A stretch of 64,000 nt of DNA from Corythucha ciliata (Eukaryota > Arthropoda > Insecta > Hemiptera > Tingidae). The stretch spans positions 59,063,952 to 59,127,951 of the forward strand of contig CM075941.1 of the NCBI GenBank assembly GCA_038030265.1, given 5' to 3'. Within the stretch, counting starts at the first letter, position 1, and each line of letters opens with the position of its first letter. This document shows, piece by piece, positions 45,678 through 56,390 of the stretch. A program made the position numbers and the translations under genes. Below the pieces are notes generated by a model, which searched no databases, had not been told where the DNA came from, and saw nothing but the letters and a program-made list of their open reading frames with translations.

Positions 45678-46253
45678 TGTGACGAACAGAATCATTATTA
45701 CTTCCAAAATAATCTCGGAGGTAAACAAACGGACCAGGGAAAGAGGAAAAAGGGGCGCTTTAGGACGAATTTAGAGACAGTTAATTTGTGTATATTGTGA
45801 ATTAAGGGATAAAATTATAATACAAAAATTGGGGCCAAGACTTTCCGAATAACTATTTACATTAAATTGAAACGAGTATGAATTAACTCACCGTTAGGAT
45901 TGGAAGTGTTGACGGATCGGGGAGCTCTGGTCGAGTGTGTCTTTTTTTACTTTTTATCTCTAGGTGGGAAAAAAGGACAAGGGAAAAAAGGAAGAATAAA
46001 AAGGAGAAATAAAATTTATTAAAATTGGCTGTCAGCGAATTCATCGTCTTCTTCTTTCTAAACTGAAGAAAAAAAAAAAGGGAGGGGGGCGTGTTCTTTC
46101 GGCAACGACAATGGGCGTAGAAAACTGCACTTTTAGAGGAAGGATTTTCGGGAGACACAGAGATCCTTTTGGCGCCGTTGTTGGACTTCACGGCAAAGCT
46201 AAAGGTCCCGTAATTGTGCTCCCATCACCTCTTCTATTGTGGCATTGGTCACA
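45678..46253 (-). repeat. 3' LTR of the gypsy element, 576 bp
   Basis: It shares both ends with the other LTR but has an additional block of about 370 bp (about 45837-46206) absent there. The two parts that align (about 160 bp and 47 bp) differ by only a few substitutions and small indels. Confidence 0.88.
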
Positions 46254-46647
46254 ACTTCCCCCCCTCCGCTGATTTGCGGAGCAAACGGGAGCGTGACGTG
46301 TGCGTTGCATCGCTATATGTATTATGGGCAAGCTGTGGACGAGAGTGACGGCCAAATACCAGAGTGGTTGGACATTCTGAGAATGAGGAAAGATGATGAA
46401 TGTAAAAGGGATTGGGATGAAGCGATGAGTTCTAGCAGTTTTCATTTAACTGTGGGGGGGGGGCGGATGGTTGATTATTATACACTGCAATAGGACAGGT
46501 GGACTATGTACATACAAAATAGACATAATTAGTGGTACTTTGATACGACGATTCGACGAGGCGTAGTGACGTTTTCGAAGTGGGTGTCGTTGCAAATGTT
46601 GCGGTCAGGAGTTGGCTTGATCACAGCGAACTATTGGGGTGAGTCGT

Positions 46648-47550
46648 TCAAGCGCCGGGACGAGGAGACAGGCGGAACATGACTTTGTGAAGTTCTTGAG
46701 TCGGACGTTGGGTTGGCTTTTGGCTATGTTGTTTGCTCTTGTCAATTTCATGTTGGGGTGACATGTCATTCATCATTGGTGGACTGCAAGAGAAACGGGG
46801 AGCAGTAACGGTTCTTGGCGTGGTACAATGGTTTGGTTTGAAATAGGTACCGTGCAGTGGCGCCGCCAACGCGCTAGCTTGGAATTGTTGCCCATTTGGC
46901 GTCCTAGCCGTTGCTCGTTGGGCGGCTACGGACGAGTCAGATGAATTTGTTGCAGGCATGGTATTATTTTGTTCACTTTGATAGAGCTTTAGTTGGGATA
47001 CGTGAGATGACTTAACGTCGTGAGGATTATGGGGATTTTGCAGGGTGTAGGATACGGGTGAGTTAACTTTGATGATTTTATACGGGGTCGAATATCTATA
47101 ACTTAACTTCTTTGCTATGTGCTTTATCTGTGTTTTGTTATACTGCCAGGCAAGTTTCGTATGGGCAGTAAGCAGATTTTGGTAGGCTTGGGTTAACATT
47201 TCTTGGTAAGTTTTAGTGTTTGTGGACATTTCAGGGAGATCTATGTCCCATTGTAAATGGAGTGGAGTTAGGGGTTGGCGTCCTAGAAATAACTGGGAAG
47301 GACTGGATCCAGTAAAGGAATTTGATACGGAGTTAAGGACTGAATGGAGGCGAGTGTCCCAATCACGTTGATTTTCTGCGTAATAGGTTATCAGGGAGGT
47401 TTCAAGGGTACGAAGTTGGCGTTCAGCGAGGGATGCGTTAGGATAATAGCGGATCATGTAGAGGAATTTGATGCCACGGGTGAATAAAAAAATTGGCGGT
47501 AGGATTGGGATTGAAAAATGCTCGCGCGATCGGAGCACAGGATTGAACAA
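46648..47550 (-). pseudogene. pol: Gypsy integrase C-terminal half
   Basis: Continues the integrase in a different frame from the upstream piece. It contains the third catalytic Glu (YYPNASLAERQLRTLETS, about 47450-47400), the GSSPSQLFLGRQP motif and a C-terminal domain (YKIIKVNSPVSYTL, HVSQLKLY). The tail is Ser/Thr/Pro-rich. The frame break lies near 47500, just upstream of the Glu. The first about 30 codons of this frame are spurious. Confidence 0.85.
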
Positions 47551-48428
47551 TATCCAAAATTCTTGAAAAAATATGAATCAAGAACTTTTATGATTTCTGA
47601 TGATGTGGCGGAACGTAGGGGAAATACTAAGGTAAAGCGGGAAAATGAATCAACCAAAATTAGAATGTACTGGTGGCCTGATCGGGATCGTGGAAGGGGA
47701 CCTGCAGTGTCGATTAAAATTTTCGCCATGGGGTACTGGGAAATAGTGGAAGAGAGTTCACCGGCGGGACGGCGTTGTATTGGTTTAGATCTTTGGCAGG
47801 GAAGGCACTCATTAACACGTTTCGTGACGTAGGATCGGGCGTTTGGCCAATGGAAAATGGATTGGATAGACTGGGTGGTTTTAGCAATGCCTAAATGACA
47901 ACCAAATTCACTTTCATGAAAGTATTTAAAAATAACGTCATATAAAGATGGTGGAACTACAATTTTGGGTTTGGATGACGAAGATGGGACATGGACTAGT
48001 TTATGATTGGTTATCTTATATGGTCCAGAATTGGTTTTATTTTGGATGTCGCGAATGATTTGGGCAAGGGAGGGATCATTCGTCTGATTGGTCCAAATGT
48101 CGGTGAAAATTTCTGGGAACTGACCAAGGACAGTGAGACTATCGCGGTATACTTCTTTCGAGGTGGGAGCAGAAATGAGACAAAGGGATGGTTCGGGAGT
48201 ATTGTCGTACGCGTCTGGTGGATCAATAGGATTTCGACTGAGGTAATCAGCAATAGAATTCTTTTTTCCAGGGAGATGGTGGGGGGTGTACCGAAAGTTC
48301 ATGAGTTTAAGCATCGTACGAAGAATGCGGGGCTTTGTCTTAGCGGACGTGGACATGAATTTTAGGGTCGAATTATCAGTGTATAGGTCGAAATGACGAT
48401 CATCTAAATATGTTTGAAATTTGAGCAT
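47454..48428 (-). pseudogene. pol: Gypsy RNase H end and integrase N-terminal half
   Basis: Begins in RNase H (DLYTDNSTLKFM; HHLPGKKNSIADYLSRNP, the usual DALSR position, about 48270). It then has the integrase zinc finger (YFHESEFGCHLG ... CLPCQRSK, about 47910-47790) and the first two catalytic Asp (LIDTAGPLPRS, about 47720; LCSDRASIF, about 47560). It loses frame at about 47490. It overlaps the RT frame by about 25 nt upstream. Confidence 0.88.
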
Positions 48429-49630
48429 TCCAAATTGGATAGCAAGAAGCTCTTGCTCATATAAACTGAGTAACGAGTTTCACGGTCGTTGAACTTTTTA
48501 CTTGCATAGGCAATGGGAGTGAACTTATCTTCGCCATGGCTCTGGGTTAGGACTGCAGACATTCCGAGTTTGGATGCGTCCGTGAAGAGGGCGAATTTTA
48601 GAGTGAAATCAGGGAGTGAAAGAAGGGGCTGGGATGTTAATCTTTGGCGGATTTCTTGCCATGAATTTTCACAAGTTTGGGACCAATGGAAGGGAACGTT
48701 CTTCTTTTTTAAATGGTTGAGAGGAGCGGCAAGAGTTGCGAGATCGGGAATGAAACGGGCAAAAAATTGAATAGCTCCTAGAAAACTGGAACCCTGGTGG
48801 AGGGTGGTTGGACGAGGAATATCAAGCAGGGCTTTTGTGCAGTCTTTGGAAATATGTATGTGGCCGCGGGAGATGATGTGACCTAAATATGACACTTCTG
48901 TTTGGGCGAAGCTAATTTTAGAGGGATTTACTGTGAGACGAGCTGAATGAAGGCGTTCGAGGACTAAATGGACGTGGTGGAGGTGCACTTTTTTGGAAGG
49001 GGAATACATCAATACGTCATCTAAATAATTAAACACAAATTTGTATTTAAAGTCACCCAAAACTTCGTCCATGAGGGACGAAAGGAGTTGTCCTCCAGTC
49101 GCAAGACCGAAAGGAATGGCCGTATAACAATAAGTGCCGAATGGCGTCGAGAAGGCAGTGTATCGTTTGGACTCGGGGTGAAGAGGGATTTGGTGGTATA
49201 CCTTGCTCAAATCAAGTATCGTGAAAAACTGGGCATTTTGGAGATGAAGGAAGACGTCGTCTACGGTGGGAAGAGGGTAATCGACAAATTGGATGTTCTG
49301 ATTTACTGTTCGATAATCACAAACCAGTCTCCATTTTGGGCTGAGGGAGTCGTCGGTGGGTTTTTTGACTACAAAACAGAGAGATGCGAACTGGACTTGA
49401 CATCGTTCAACGATGCCGTCGGTAAGGAGTTCATCTATGTGAGTTTTCAGGATTTTTAATTTATCGGGATTTAAATGGTATGTTTTGGTAGTTCGGGGCC
49501 AGTTGGGATTTGACTTTAATAGGATTTCATACTGGGTTCGATTTGTGCGACCTAGGTGGGTGGTGAGAACATCAGGATATTTTTTGACGAAATAATTCAG
49601 GAGTTCTGGGTCGGATGGGTATTTGTTGGG
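48404..49630 (-). pseudogene. pol: Gypsy reverse transcriptase
   Basis: The RT frame opens near 49630 (KYPDVLTTHLGR), well upstream of the first start-like codon at 49210. It carries KWRLVCDYRTVNQ (about 49345), FTILDLSKVYHQIPL (about 49220), PFGLATGGQ and the catalytic YLDDVLMYS (about 49025), followed by LGHIIS and the start of RNase H (LFTDASKLGMSAVL, about 48555). All RT motifs are intact. It runs out of frame at about 48420, where the RNase H continues in another frame. Confidence 0.9.
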
Positions 49631-50099
49631 CGTCTACTGAGAATACGGGTGAGTTTTGACTAATATTGGAGAGTCTTCTGCTTTGTTGGGCAGGAGTTAG
49701 AAATTTGAATTTTTTACGCTTGCTGTAATCGAAATAAAAGTAATTACTCGGGAAACTTAAAATAATACGGGAGTTCACGATGAAATCGGTGCCTAAAATG
49801 ACATCGCAACTTAATTCGGAGATGAGGAAAAAGGTGTGAGTAAAAGTCTTCCCGGCTAGATTTAGGGTCAGAAGAACTGATTGGGAGATATTGACGAAGG
49901 ATGAATCAGCGAGTTGAGCAGAGAATGAGGGGGTTAATGTTTTCGGGCACAGAGCTGGGAAATGCTTTTTCAAAAAGGCAGAATTGATGAAACTTCGTGT
50001 CGCACCAGAGTCTAGAAGGGCAAGAGCTTTGTGCTTCTTGGCTATGCGGACGAGGACTTTGCTTAAAATGGTGGGATTTATGCGACAAATTAAGGGCAA
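49572..50099 (-). CDS. Gypsy aspartic protease
   Basis: Retropepsin-type protease that would process Gag-Pol. The active site is ALLDSGATRSF (about 50010), followed by the second conserved block SCDVILGTDF (about 49800). The frame overlaps the end of gag by about 190 nt in another frame. This could be a programmed frameshift or a mutation. Confidence 0.82.
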   Translation of the reverse strand: MPLICRINPTILSKVLVRIAKKHKALALLDSGATRSFINSAFLKKHFPALCPKTLTPSFSAQLADSSFVNISQSVLLTLNLAGKTFTHTFFLISELSCDVILGTDFIVNSRIILSFPSNYFYFDYSKRKKFKFLTPAQQSRRLSNISQNSPVFSVDAQQIPIRPRTPELFRQKIS

Positions 50100-51450
50100 A
50101 GTTGGACGCTCTGTGTCCTTGGAAACTAGTTTTTTTGATTTGAGACGGGCTGCTTTCCATTCGGGGTCTTAGGAGGAAGTGTTTTTGACTTTTTTGGTGA
50201 TCTAGGGTCATATTGGTTGTACGACTGTTGTGATTGTCGTGAGTGGTGAGCGGGGGGTGAATTTGACCGGTTACTGTTAAAATGATTATTTCTGGACGGA
50301 GAGATAGATTGGGATTGAACACAGGATACAGATTGTGTGGAATATTTATTAGGCCGCTGGGGCTTGTGCTTCCAAGAAAAGGTTGCACTAGTGGTGGTGG
50401 GGGGGGGGTTGCACTTGAGTGTGATTCTCGGTCGAAAAGCGAGGGGGGTCTGGAGTAATTTTGGTAGATGAAGGAGGCTGAATTTGAATTAGTATAGCGA
50501 GGACTTAGAGACCAATATCGGTAGTGATCTGAACGAGCATTTTGAATTGGGAAGGGTCGAAAGTTTGTATTATACCTTGTTTTGTAGGGCACTGTGGAAT
50601 AATTGAGTTCCAGGCTCTCTATTTGGGAGACGAAATTTTCGAGGGATACAAAATCAGTGGGCAGAGGAATATGGAAATAATTTGACTTTGTTGTGAGATT
50701 GGCCTGGTGGAGAATGATTTCGATTATTTCTTGCTCAGAGTGTGTTTCTAATATGGCAGCAATATTTTTAATATTTTGTGCGAAGGTCCGGAACGGTTCG
50801 AATTTATGCTGTTGTCGGAACAGATATTTCATTTGGATTTGTATTTTATTTTTCGTATTAATTAATTCTGAATAGAAACTGTCTCTAATCGATTTGAAGG
50901 TGAGCTGGGGAGTAGTAAAAATAATACGCTTTAGGAATTCAGATTTTTGCAGAATGGCGAGGTTCATCATGGCTGACGGAAAATATTGCTGGGCCAGGCT
51001 TTCTAATTCTTGTATGGAAAGGAGGAATTCAGTTACCGAATCAAGATTAGAGGTGTACAATTTTTTTATTTCTTCAATGGCCGTGAGGAGAAATTTTGGT
51101 AATTTTGAGGTATAATCGATGTGGGACGCTGAAGGTGCAATTTCTTGGGTACTTGGTTGAAGGGGTTCATCACTCGAAGAAAGAAGTTCCGTTGGTTGCA
51201 TGGGGGCCGGTGTTTGGACTGTTGGATCGGGAAGTTGGGCATTACCGGGGCCAGTGGGGTCTACCTCTCGTGATACATTCGGTGATAAACCTGTTTGGTG
51301 CATTAGCACTTGTAACATTTGGGAATTTTGATTTTGTATTGCCAAGATCTGCTCTGTATGGGTTTTTATTGTTTCTTGAATCGATTGATGGCACTCTAAT
51401 AAACTGTTGACCTGAAGTGCCTGCTGGGACATTAATTTTTTTTTGTTCAT
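49906..51450 (-). CDS. gag: Gypsy Gag-like protein
   Basis: 514 codons from ATG at 51448-51450. The N-terminus is Gln-rich and predicted coiled coil; a Pro/Ser-rich linker follows. The helical capsid-like region spans roughly residues 110-280 (LPKFLLTAIEEIKKLYTS; EPFRTFAQNIKNIAAILE). The tail is Tyr/Asn/Ser/Pro-rich. No CCHC zinc knuckle is visible in this frame. The last about 60 codons overlap the protease frame and are probably not translated as Gag. Confidence 0.82.
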   Translation of the reverse strand: MNKKKLMSQQALQVNSLLECHQSIQETIKTHTEQILAIQNQNSQMLQVLMHQTGLSPNVSREVDPTGPGNAQLPDPTVQTPAPMQPTELLSSSDEPLQPSTQEIAPSASHIDYTSKLPKFLLTAIEEIKKLYTSNLDSVTEFLLSIQELESLAQQYFPSAMMNLAILQKSEFLKRIIFTTPQLTFKSIRDSFYSELINTKNKIQIQMKYLFRQQHKFEPFRTFAQNIKNIAAILETHSEQEIIEIILHQANLTTKSNYFHIPLPTDFVSLENFVSQIESLELNYSTVPYKTRYNTNFRPFPIQNARSDHYRYWSLSPRYTNSNSASFIYQNYSRPPSLFDRESHSSATPPPPPLVQPFLGSTSPSGLINIPHNLYPVFNPNLSLRPEIIILTVTGQIHPPLTTHDNHNSRTTNMTLDHQKSQKHFLLRPRMESSPSQIKKTSFQGHRASNFALNLSHKSHHFKQSPRPHSQEAQSSCPSRLWCDTKFHQFCLFEKAFPSSVPENINPLILCSTR

Positions 51451-51542
51451 CTTGGGTATCGGTTATTTTTTTCATTAGGGTGTAGAGAAAATTGACCGAT
51501 CGATGATTGATTTTATTTATTGGGTCTTCACAACAAAAATTT

Positions 51543-51701
51543 TTAAATTTGACCTTCCTTTCTTGATTTATTTTTTAAATTTATCAGGGTGATGTTGGAA
51601 TGGATTTCACATCGGGCTTCGTTACATTCGGAACAGGTAATAGCGTTGGATAGGGGGATGGTGGAGCTGCACTCAGCACATTGGAAACTATCCTTTGACA
51701 T
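51543..51701 (-). CDS. Small CxxC zinc-finger ORF upstream of gag
   Basis: 52 codons from ATG at 51699-51701 to TAA at 51543-51545. It contains CAECSS, then 11 residues, CSECNEARCEIH: four paired Cys plus a Cys/His that could bind one or two zinc ions. It ends 92 nt before the gag start, inside the element's leader. A zinc-ribbon ORF before gag is not a standard gypsy gene. The longer frame to 51959 includes only unconvincing upstream text. Confidence 0.55.
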   Translation of the reverse strand: MSKDSFQCAECSSTIPLSNAITCSECNEARCEIHSNITLINLKNKSRKEGQI

Positions 51702-52017
51702 TTTTTGTGGATGGGATTGATTGACAGTGTAAAGAAAGAAAAGAGAATGAAGGAATATGAAATGTGTGGATCGGGGTGAGGGTTTTAAGCAAATAGGTGA
51801 ATCTAAGTTAGGAATTTCGCGGGCGTTGTGACGTGCTGAGTAATGGATAAAAAAATAAAAAGGAGAGAAAAGATATAATTTTACTTCTATTTTATTTTTA
51901 CTCGGACGAGGTACGGGGGGGGGGGTCTCAAGTAAGAGGAATCCAACTAATTTGGGCAATGTGTGAACCGTATGAGGGTTCTTTTGTTAAACTGGGAGCG
52001 ATTTAACGGAGGATTTA

Positions 52018-52034
52018 CAATTTCGACTGCGCCA
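52018..52034 (-). other. Primer-binding site of the gypsy element
   Basis: Reads TGGCGCAGTCGAAATTG on the minus strand, seven bases inside the 5' LTR. TGGCGCAGTCG is a familiar tRNA-complementary start in insect gypsy elements. Confidence 0.7.
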
Positions 52035-52041
52035 TTGATTC

Positions 52042-52243
52042 TGTGACGAACAGAATCATTTACTTCCGAAATAATCTCGGAGGTAAACAAGGGACCAGGG
52101 AAAATAGGAAAAAGGGGCGATTAAGGACGAATTTAGAGACAGTTAATTTGTGTATATTGTGAATTACGGGATAAAATTATAATACAAAAATTGGGGCCCG
52201 TAATTGTGCTCCCATCACCTTCTCTATTGTGGCATTGGTCACA
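52042..52243 (-). repeat. 5' LTR of the gypsy element, 202 bp (shortened)
   Basis: TGTGAC...GTCACA. It aligns with the two outer parts of the 576-bp LTR; the central about 370 bp is missing, joined at a CCC microhomology (GGGGCCCGTAATTG). Confidence 0.88.
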
Positions 52244-52247
52244 ATAG

Positions 52248-53963
52248 GATACGTCATAAAAATTAATTAGAAACTAGCAGTGACATTAAGGTCTAGGAAG
52301 TCCTCCACATTTTACAGAGGATTATTAATTAAAATGCGTTTCACTGTCCTTTTGAACTGGACTTGGGGTAAATTTCTAATCTCATGCGGGAGAGCATTCA
52401 AAATTCTGATCCTGGTCACTTCCGGACTATAAAGTTTCTTTCCCAAGCGCGCGCCGCCTAGGGAACCAAATATTGTGAAGCCAACCTCGTTTCATACGAG
52501 TGCCTGCCCGATGCAAGGGCCAAAGCGTCCGTGTTCTCCCAAACGAACGTGAGTGCGTTCAAGACGTAGCAGCTGTGCATCGTCAGGATCTCGTATTTCT
52601 TGAATAGAGGTGCGCATGGATCGTGACACTTAGCACCTGAAATTATTCGCAGCGCCCTCTTCTGAAGCTTGAAGACAGACGGCGCAGAAGGTGACCTTCC
52701 TCACAAAAGCGGACCATAATCCATTTTTGAGTGAAACAAAGCATAGTAGACCGTCAGCTCAACACTTTTCTTTAGTTTTATTAAGAGAAAAAGCACCCTA
52801 GAAAGTTGGCTGTTTATCGCCTCAATATGGCTATGCCACGTAAGTTTCGGGTCGAATACGATCCCCATGAATTTAACCGTCTCCGAAGAAGGTGCCTTTT
52901 CAACCAGACTGAACAATATCGTTTTAGTCTTTTCATCATTGATGGAAAAATAGTTTTCTGAAAACCATCCTTTAGCTTCAGCTAGGGAATTCTCCGCACG
53001 AGATCTAACCTTAGAACAGGACCTGCCCGAGTTGATCAGTGTGGTATTGTCAGCATACAGAATAACGTCGCAATCCAGGGAACAAGGCAGATCGTTAATC
53101 GCGATAAGAAAAAGAAAAGGACCCAAGATTGATCCCTGTGGAACACCAATCTTTATTTGACGTTCGTACGATTGCACGCCATCGCAAACAACCACCTGAC
53201 GACGACCCGCCCAAGTACGATGATACTAGCCGCTTTGCTTCGCTCGATATATTATAGAAGTCCAGCTTCCAAATAAGCTTCATATGTGAGACACAATCGA
53301 AGGCGCGACTTAAGTCACAGAATGTGACCGCTGTAGAATATTTCTTCTCGTAGGCCTCAGTAATGGACTGCAAGAGTGAAATCGCAGATTTTATCGCTCA
53401 TCTGCTTCGTCTGTATCCATATTGTGCCGTAGAGCGAAGGTTGTGCTCCTCGAGGTAATCAATCAATTGGGTTTTGGTCGCACACTCTATAATTTTGGAA
53501 AAAGACGGGTACAACGGAGATCGGGCGATATAGTTAGCCACATCTTGTGCGTCACCCTTCTTGAAAATAGGTGTGACCCTAGCGATTTTCAATGCATCAG
53601 GGAAGATTGACTGTTCTATGCAAGAATTAATAGTAAAAACTAACACGTCTGCAATGCAAGCCGCAATTTTCTTTACCAAGTGATTACAAGAACCATATAT
53701 GTCCCTACTTTTTGAGGAAGAGAGATTTCCAACAATTTTAAGGACGTCACTCCTAGTTACAGGGGAAAACAGAATTGACTACAGAAACGATCGTTGTTAG
53801 TTATGGTCACATTCTATTCTAAAAAAATATTGTCTTCAACGGAAGGCGTAAAAATCTGTTCATCCTTCAGTTTCTTAATTAGACAGCCTTCAGGCCAATT
53901 TTCAGGATCAACTATAGCATTGTAGCCTTCCTCCGAGACCTCAACGACGAACGAGGAATAGGA
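52248..53963 (-). pseudogene. CR1/Jockey-like LINE: end of ORF1 joined to RT of ORF2
   Basis: Minus-strand RT with VLKIVGNLSSSKSRDIYG (about 53740), IFPDALKIARVTPIFKKGD (about 53590), TAVTFCDLSRAFDCVSHMKL (about 53320) and IKIGVPQGSILGPFLF (about 53155). The active site is VILYADNTTL (about 53060), where the usual YADD second Asp is Asn. KFMGIVFDPKLTWHSHI and VYYALFHSKMDYG follow. Small frameshifts occur near 53540, 53400 and 53190. The weak C-terminal part to about 52270 has several stops. Upstream, 53800-53960 encodes a WP-containing segment (NAIVDPENWPEGCLIKKL) resembling an ORF1 C-terminus, so the endonuclease appears deleted. It hosts the gypsy element on its 3' side and the hAT element on its 5' side. 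Confidence 0.85.
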
Positions 53964-56159
53964 CATGGGCGTAGTCAGCGGGGAGCAAGGGTGGACAATT
54001 GCCCTCCCCTAGAAACATAAGCGCTGATTTCGAGGGGCAGCTGCCCACCCCTAAATTCCACCGAAAAGTTGTGAAAATCACATTTTGCACAGTACAAGAC
54101 CGTTATCGCCACTCTGCCTCACTAAGCAACCAACATCTGAGATTTCGACCACTAAGACACCACTTTTACTAATTTTTTCTTCTCCTGATCTGGCTAACAG
54201 AAACACGTGAATTTCTTTCATTTCGCTCCATAAAACCAATTTTGCGGCTTTTTCTCACTAAAAAAACACATTTTCGCATATCGATTTTTCTAAAAATCCA
54301 AAATTTGGGGCAAACCGTTTTTTTTTTTCCTATTTTTCGCACTAAAATCCCATTTTCGTAGGTTCGACTCACTCAAAATTCAAATTTCTCGGATTTCGCT
54401 CTCTAAAAAAAGTATTTTTTCTCCCAAAAAACATTTTGCTAATGCTAATTGACAATCCAATTTCATTGATTTATGTTGCTAACGAACTAATTTTGCGATG
54501 TGGCCGGAATTGTGAGACCAAGTTCACTGATTTTGCGCACTAAAATCCAATTTGAGCTGATTTGACTCACTAAAAAAACAATTTCTCGGATTTTTCTCAC
54601 TGAAATAACTAATTTTGTTGATTATTCACAGTATAAAACATTTCCGTGGGTTCTGTTTTGCAGGTTCCAATTGCTGAACCATTTTAGCGGGTTCAGTTTA
54701 CCGTCTCGGGTCAAAAATTTAAAGTTTAGCTCCAAAAATATTACTTTCCGGGGAGAGAAGTTTTCAGTTTTTCGACATACAATTTTGAAGTAGAAGGCTT
54801 CAAATGACAGTTTTCCAGTGGATATTTATTTTTTGACGGACAGTCGCCGTTTCTATGCAAATTTAGCCTCTGATGACCTTGAATTGACGCGATTCGAACC
54901 TCCAGATCTTGTTATAAGCCTGCAAAAAGGAAAAGGTGCATCTGATATTTCCGCCAGTGAAGCTGCCCACAGGAGTGGATTCTGTTTTTCTCCGGAGGAG
55001 TTGCACAGAGTTTTTTCCCCCATTTTACTTGGGAATGAGCACTATTTTTAGCCTCGAATTGACGTTTTTTCCTTAATTTTAGCTGAAACTGAGTGCTTTT
55101 TCTCGATTCTATACCTCGAACCAACCCATTTTTTTCATTTTAGCCGTGATAAAGCCTCAAAAAACCGTTGAATAACGCATTTTTGATTTACTATTTCAAT
55201 CACGGCCAGCACTGGGCATCGCCTTGTCGCGCATTTGTGCGTTCTGTCAATTTCAGCCGCAAAAGAGCAGTTTTTCCTCAATTTGACCTGTTGACCTGTG
55301 CTATTTCTCAATTTTAGCCACAAAAATTCCACCAATCAACAACAGGAGGTTTGCCAATGCGTTTTTCCACAATTTCACACAAAATTTTTCCTCAATTTTA
55401 GCCGTGAATAAGCAATTTTTTAAAAATTGTATGCGCTAAGTCGCGCACTTTCTCAATATTACCCGCAAGCTTTCCAACTTCACAAAAATAAAAACGGTTA
55501 ATTAACACTTTTTCGCAATGTTTATACAGGGAAGTAGGGTCCAGAAACCACGAACTGGCGCCTTTTCTCAATTTTAGCCGTGAATTGGCGTTTTTCCTCA
55601 ATTTTCGCCGCAAACGAGTGATTTTTCTCAATTCTACATTGAACGAGCAAGTTATTTTGTCAATTACAGCCGTGAAAAGAGCTTTATAAACTGTGAATTA
55701 GCGCATTTTCTTAATTTAAAATGTGAAAGACCGGTATAGTGGATTAGAGATATAGATGTAAGTAATATTTGCTTGTTTATGGTTGGTTCTTTGTTGATTG
55801 TAGCGACCGATGATGAGGTAAAATCGTAATCGCGGTCTCGCAACAATTAAATAAGATAAATACGAATTTTGTGGACTGACATTTCTTAATTTCGGACCGG
55901 ACTTAGCAACGCTAAAACGCAAATTGGTGTGTTTTCTTAATTTCAACCGCGAATAGTGAGATTGTTATCAAGTTTTAACGTGAATCAGCGCTATTTCTCA
56001 ATTTGAGCTCAATGGGTGTTTTTCCTCAGCCTTAACCGCAAAACGTCCTTTTCTGGATTTTATCCGCAAACGGGCGATTTTTTTTCAAGACGCTGTCCCC
56101 CCCCCCCACCTATCACATCTTGCTGCCCTCCCCTTGAGCTCGGGCTGGCTACGCCCCTG
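53964..56159 (+). mobile_element. 2.2-kb non-autonomous hAT-like element with perfect 8-bp TSD
   Basis: CATGGGCGTAGTCAGC at the left, GCTGGCTACGCCCCTG at the right (16-bp TIR, two mismatches). The target duplication GAATAGGA is exact at 53956-53963 and 56160-56167. A subterminal palindromic GGGGCAGCTGCCC lies near 54035. 54080-55030 matches 25600-26210 of the sister element (for example TTATAAGCCTGCAAAAAGG). The rest (55030-56090) is minus-orientation minisatellite, ending in a C-run. There is no transposase. It splits the LINE. Confidence 0.92.
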
Positions 56160-56390
56160 GAATAGGAGTTGAATTTTGTCTATAGTTGCTCACATTTAAG
56201 GCTTTTAAAGGACAGAGATGTCAAATGCTCCGACCTAACTGAAGGGTGAAAAGGGCCTTCAAAAATTGCTTTGATCCGCGGTCCAGGGGTGGGGGGGGGC
56301 AGTCTGTAGCTTACAGTATTGTCTTCTCCCTAACCCTTCCTAGGCATGTTCCTAGCCCTCCTCGTATCCCTAGTAGCAAAGATACGTTTC

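Larger units (their letters stand above)
45678..52243 (-). mobile_element. Complete Ty3/gypsy LTR retrotransposon, nested in a LINE (TSD ATAG)
   Basis: Both LTRs begin TGTGAC and end GTCACA. The target duplication ATAG is present at 45674-45677 and 52244-52247. On the minus strand the 5' LTR (52243-52042) is followed after a few bases by a primer-binding site TGGCGCAGTCGAAATTG (about 52034-52018). The purine tract GGAGGGGGGGAAG lies directly before the 3' LTR (about 46254-46266). The order is small zinc ORF, gag, protease, RT, RNase H, integrase, as in Ty3/gypsy. Several frame changes in pol suggest inactivity. Confidence 0.92.

Noticed and set aside
46154..46190. GGCGCCGTTGTTGGA as a plus-strand primer-binding site of a second LTR element
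   Set aside because: It lies inside the 3' LTR of the minus-strand gypsy element, has no LTR end before it and no plus-strand pol; noted only as part of the LTR length difference.
47518..48365. Plus-strand frames of 104-120 codons
   Set aside because: Antisense to the gypsy integrase and RNase H.
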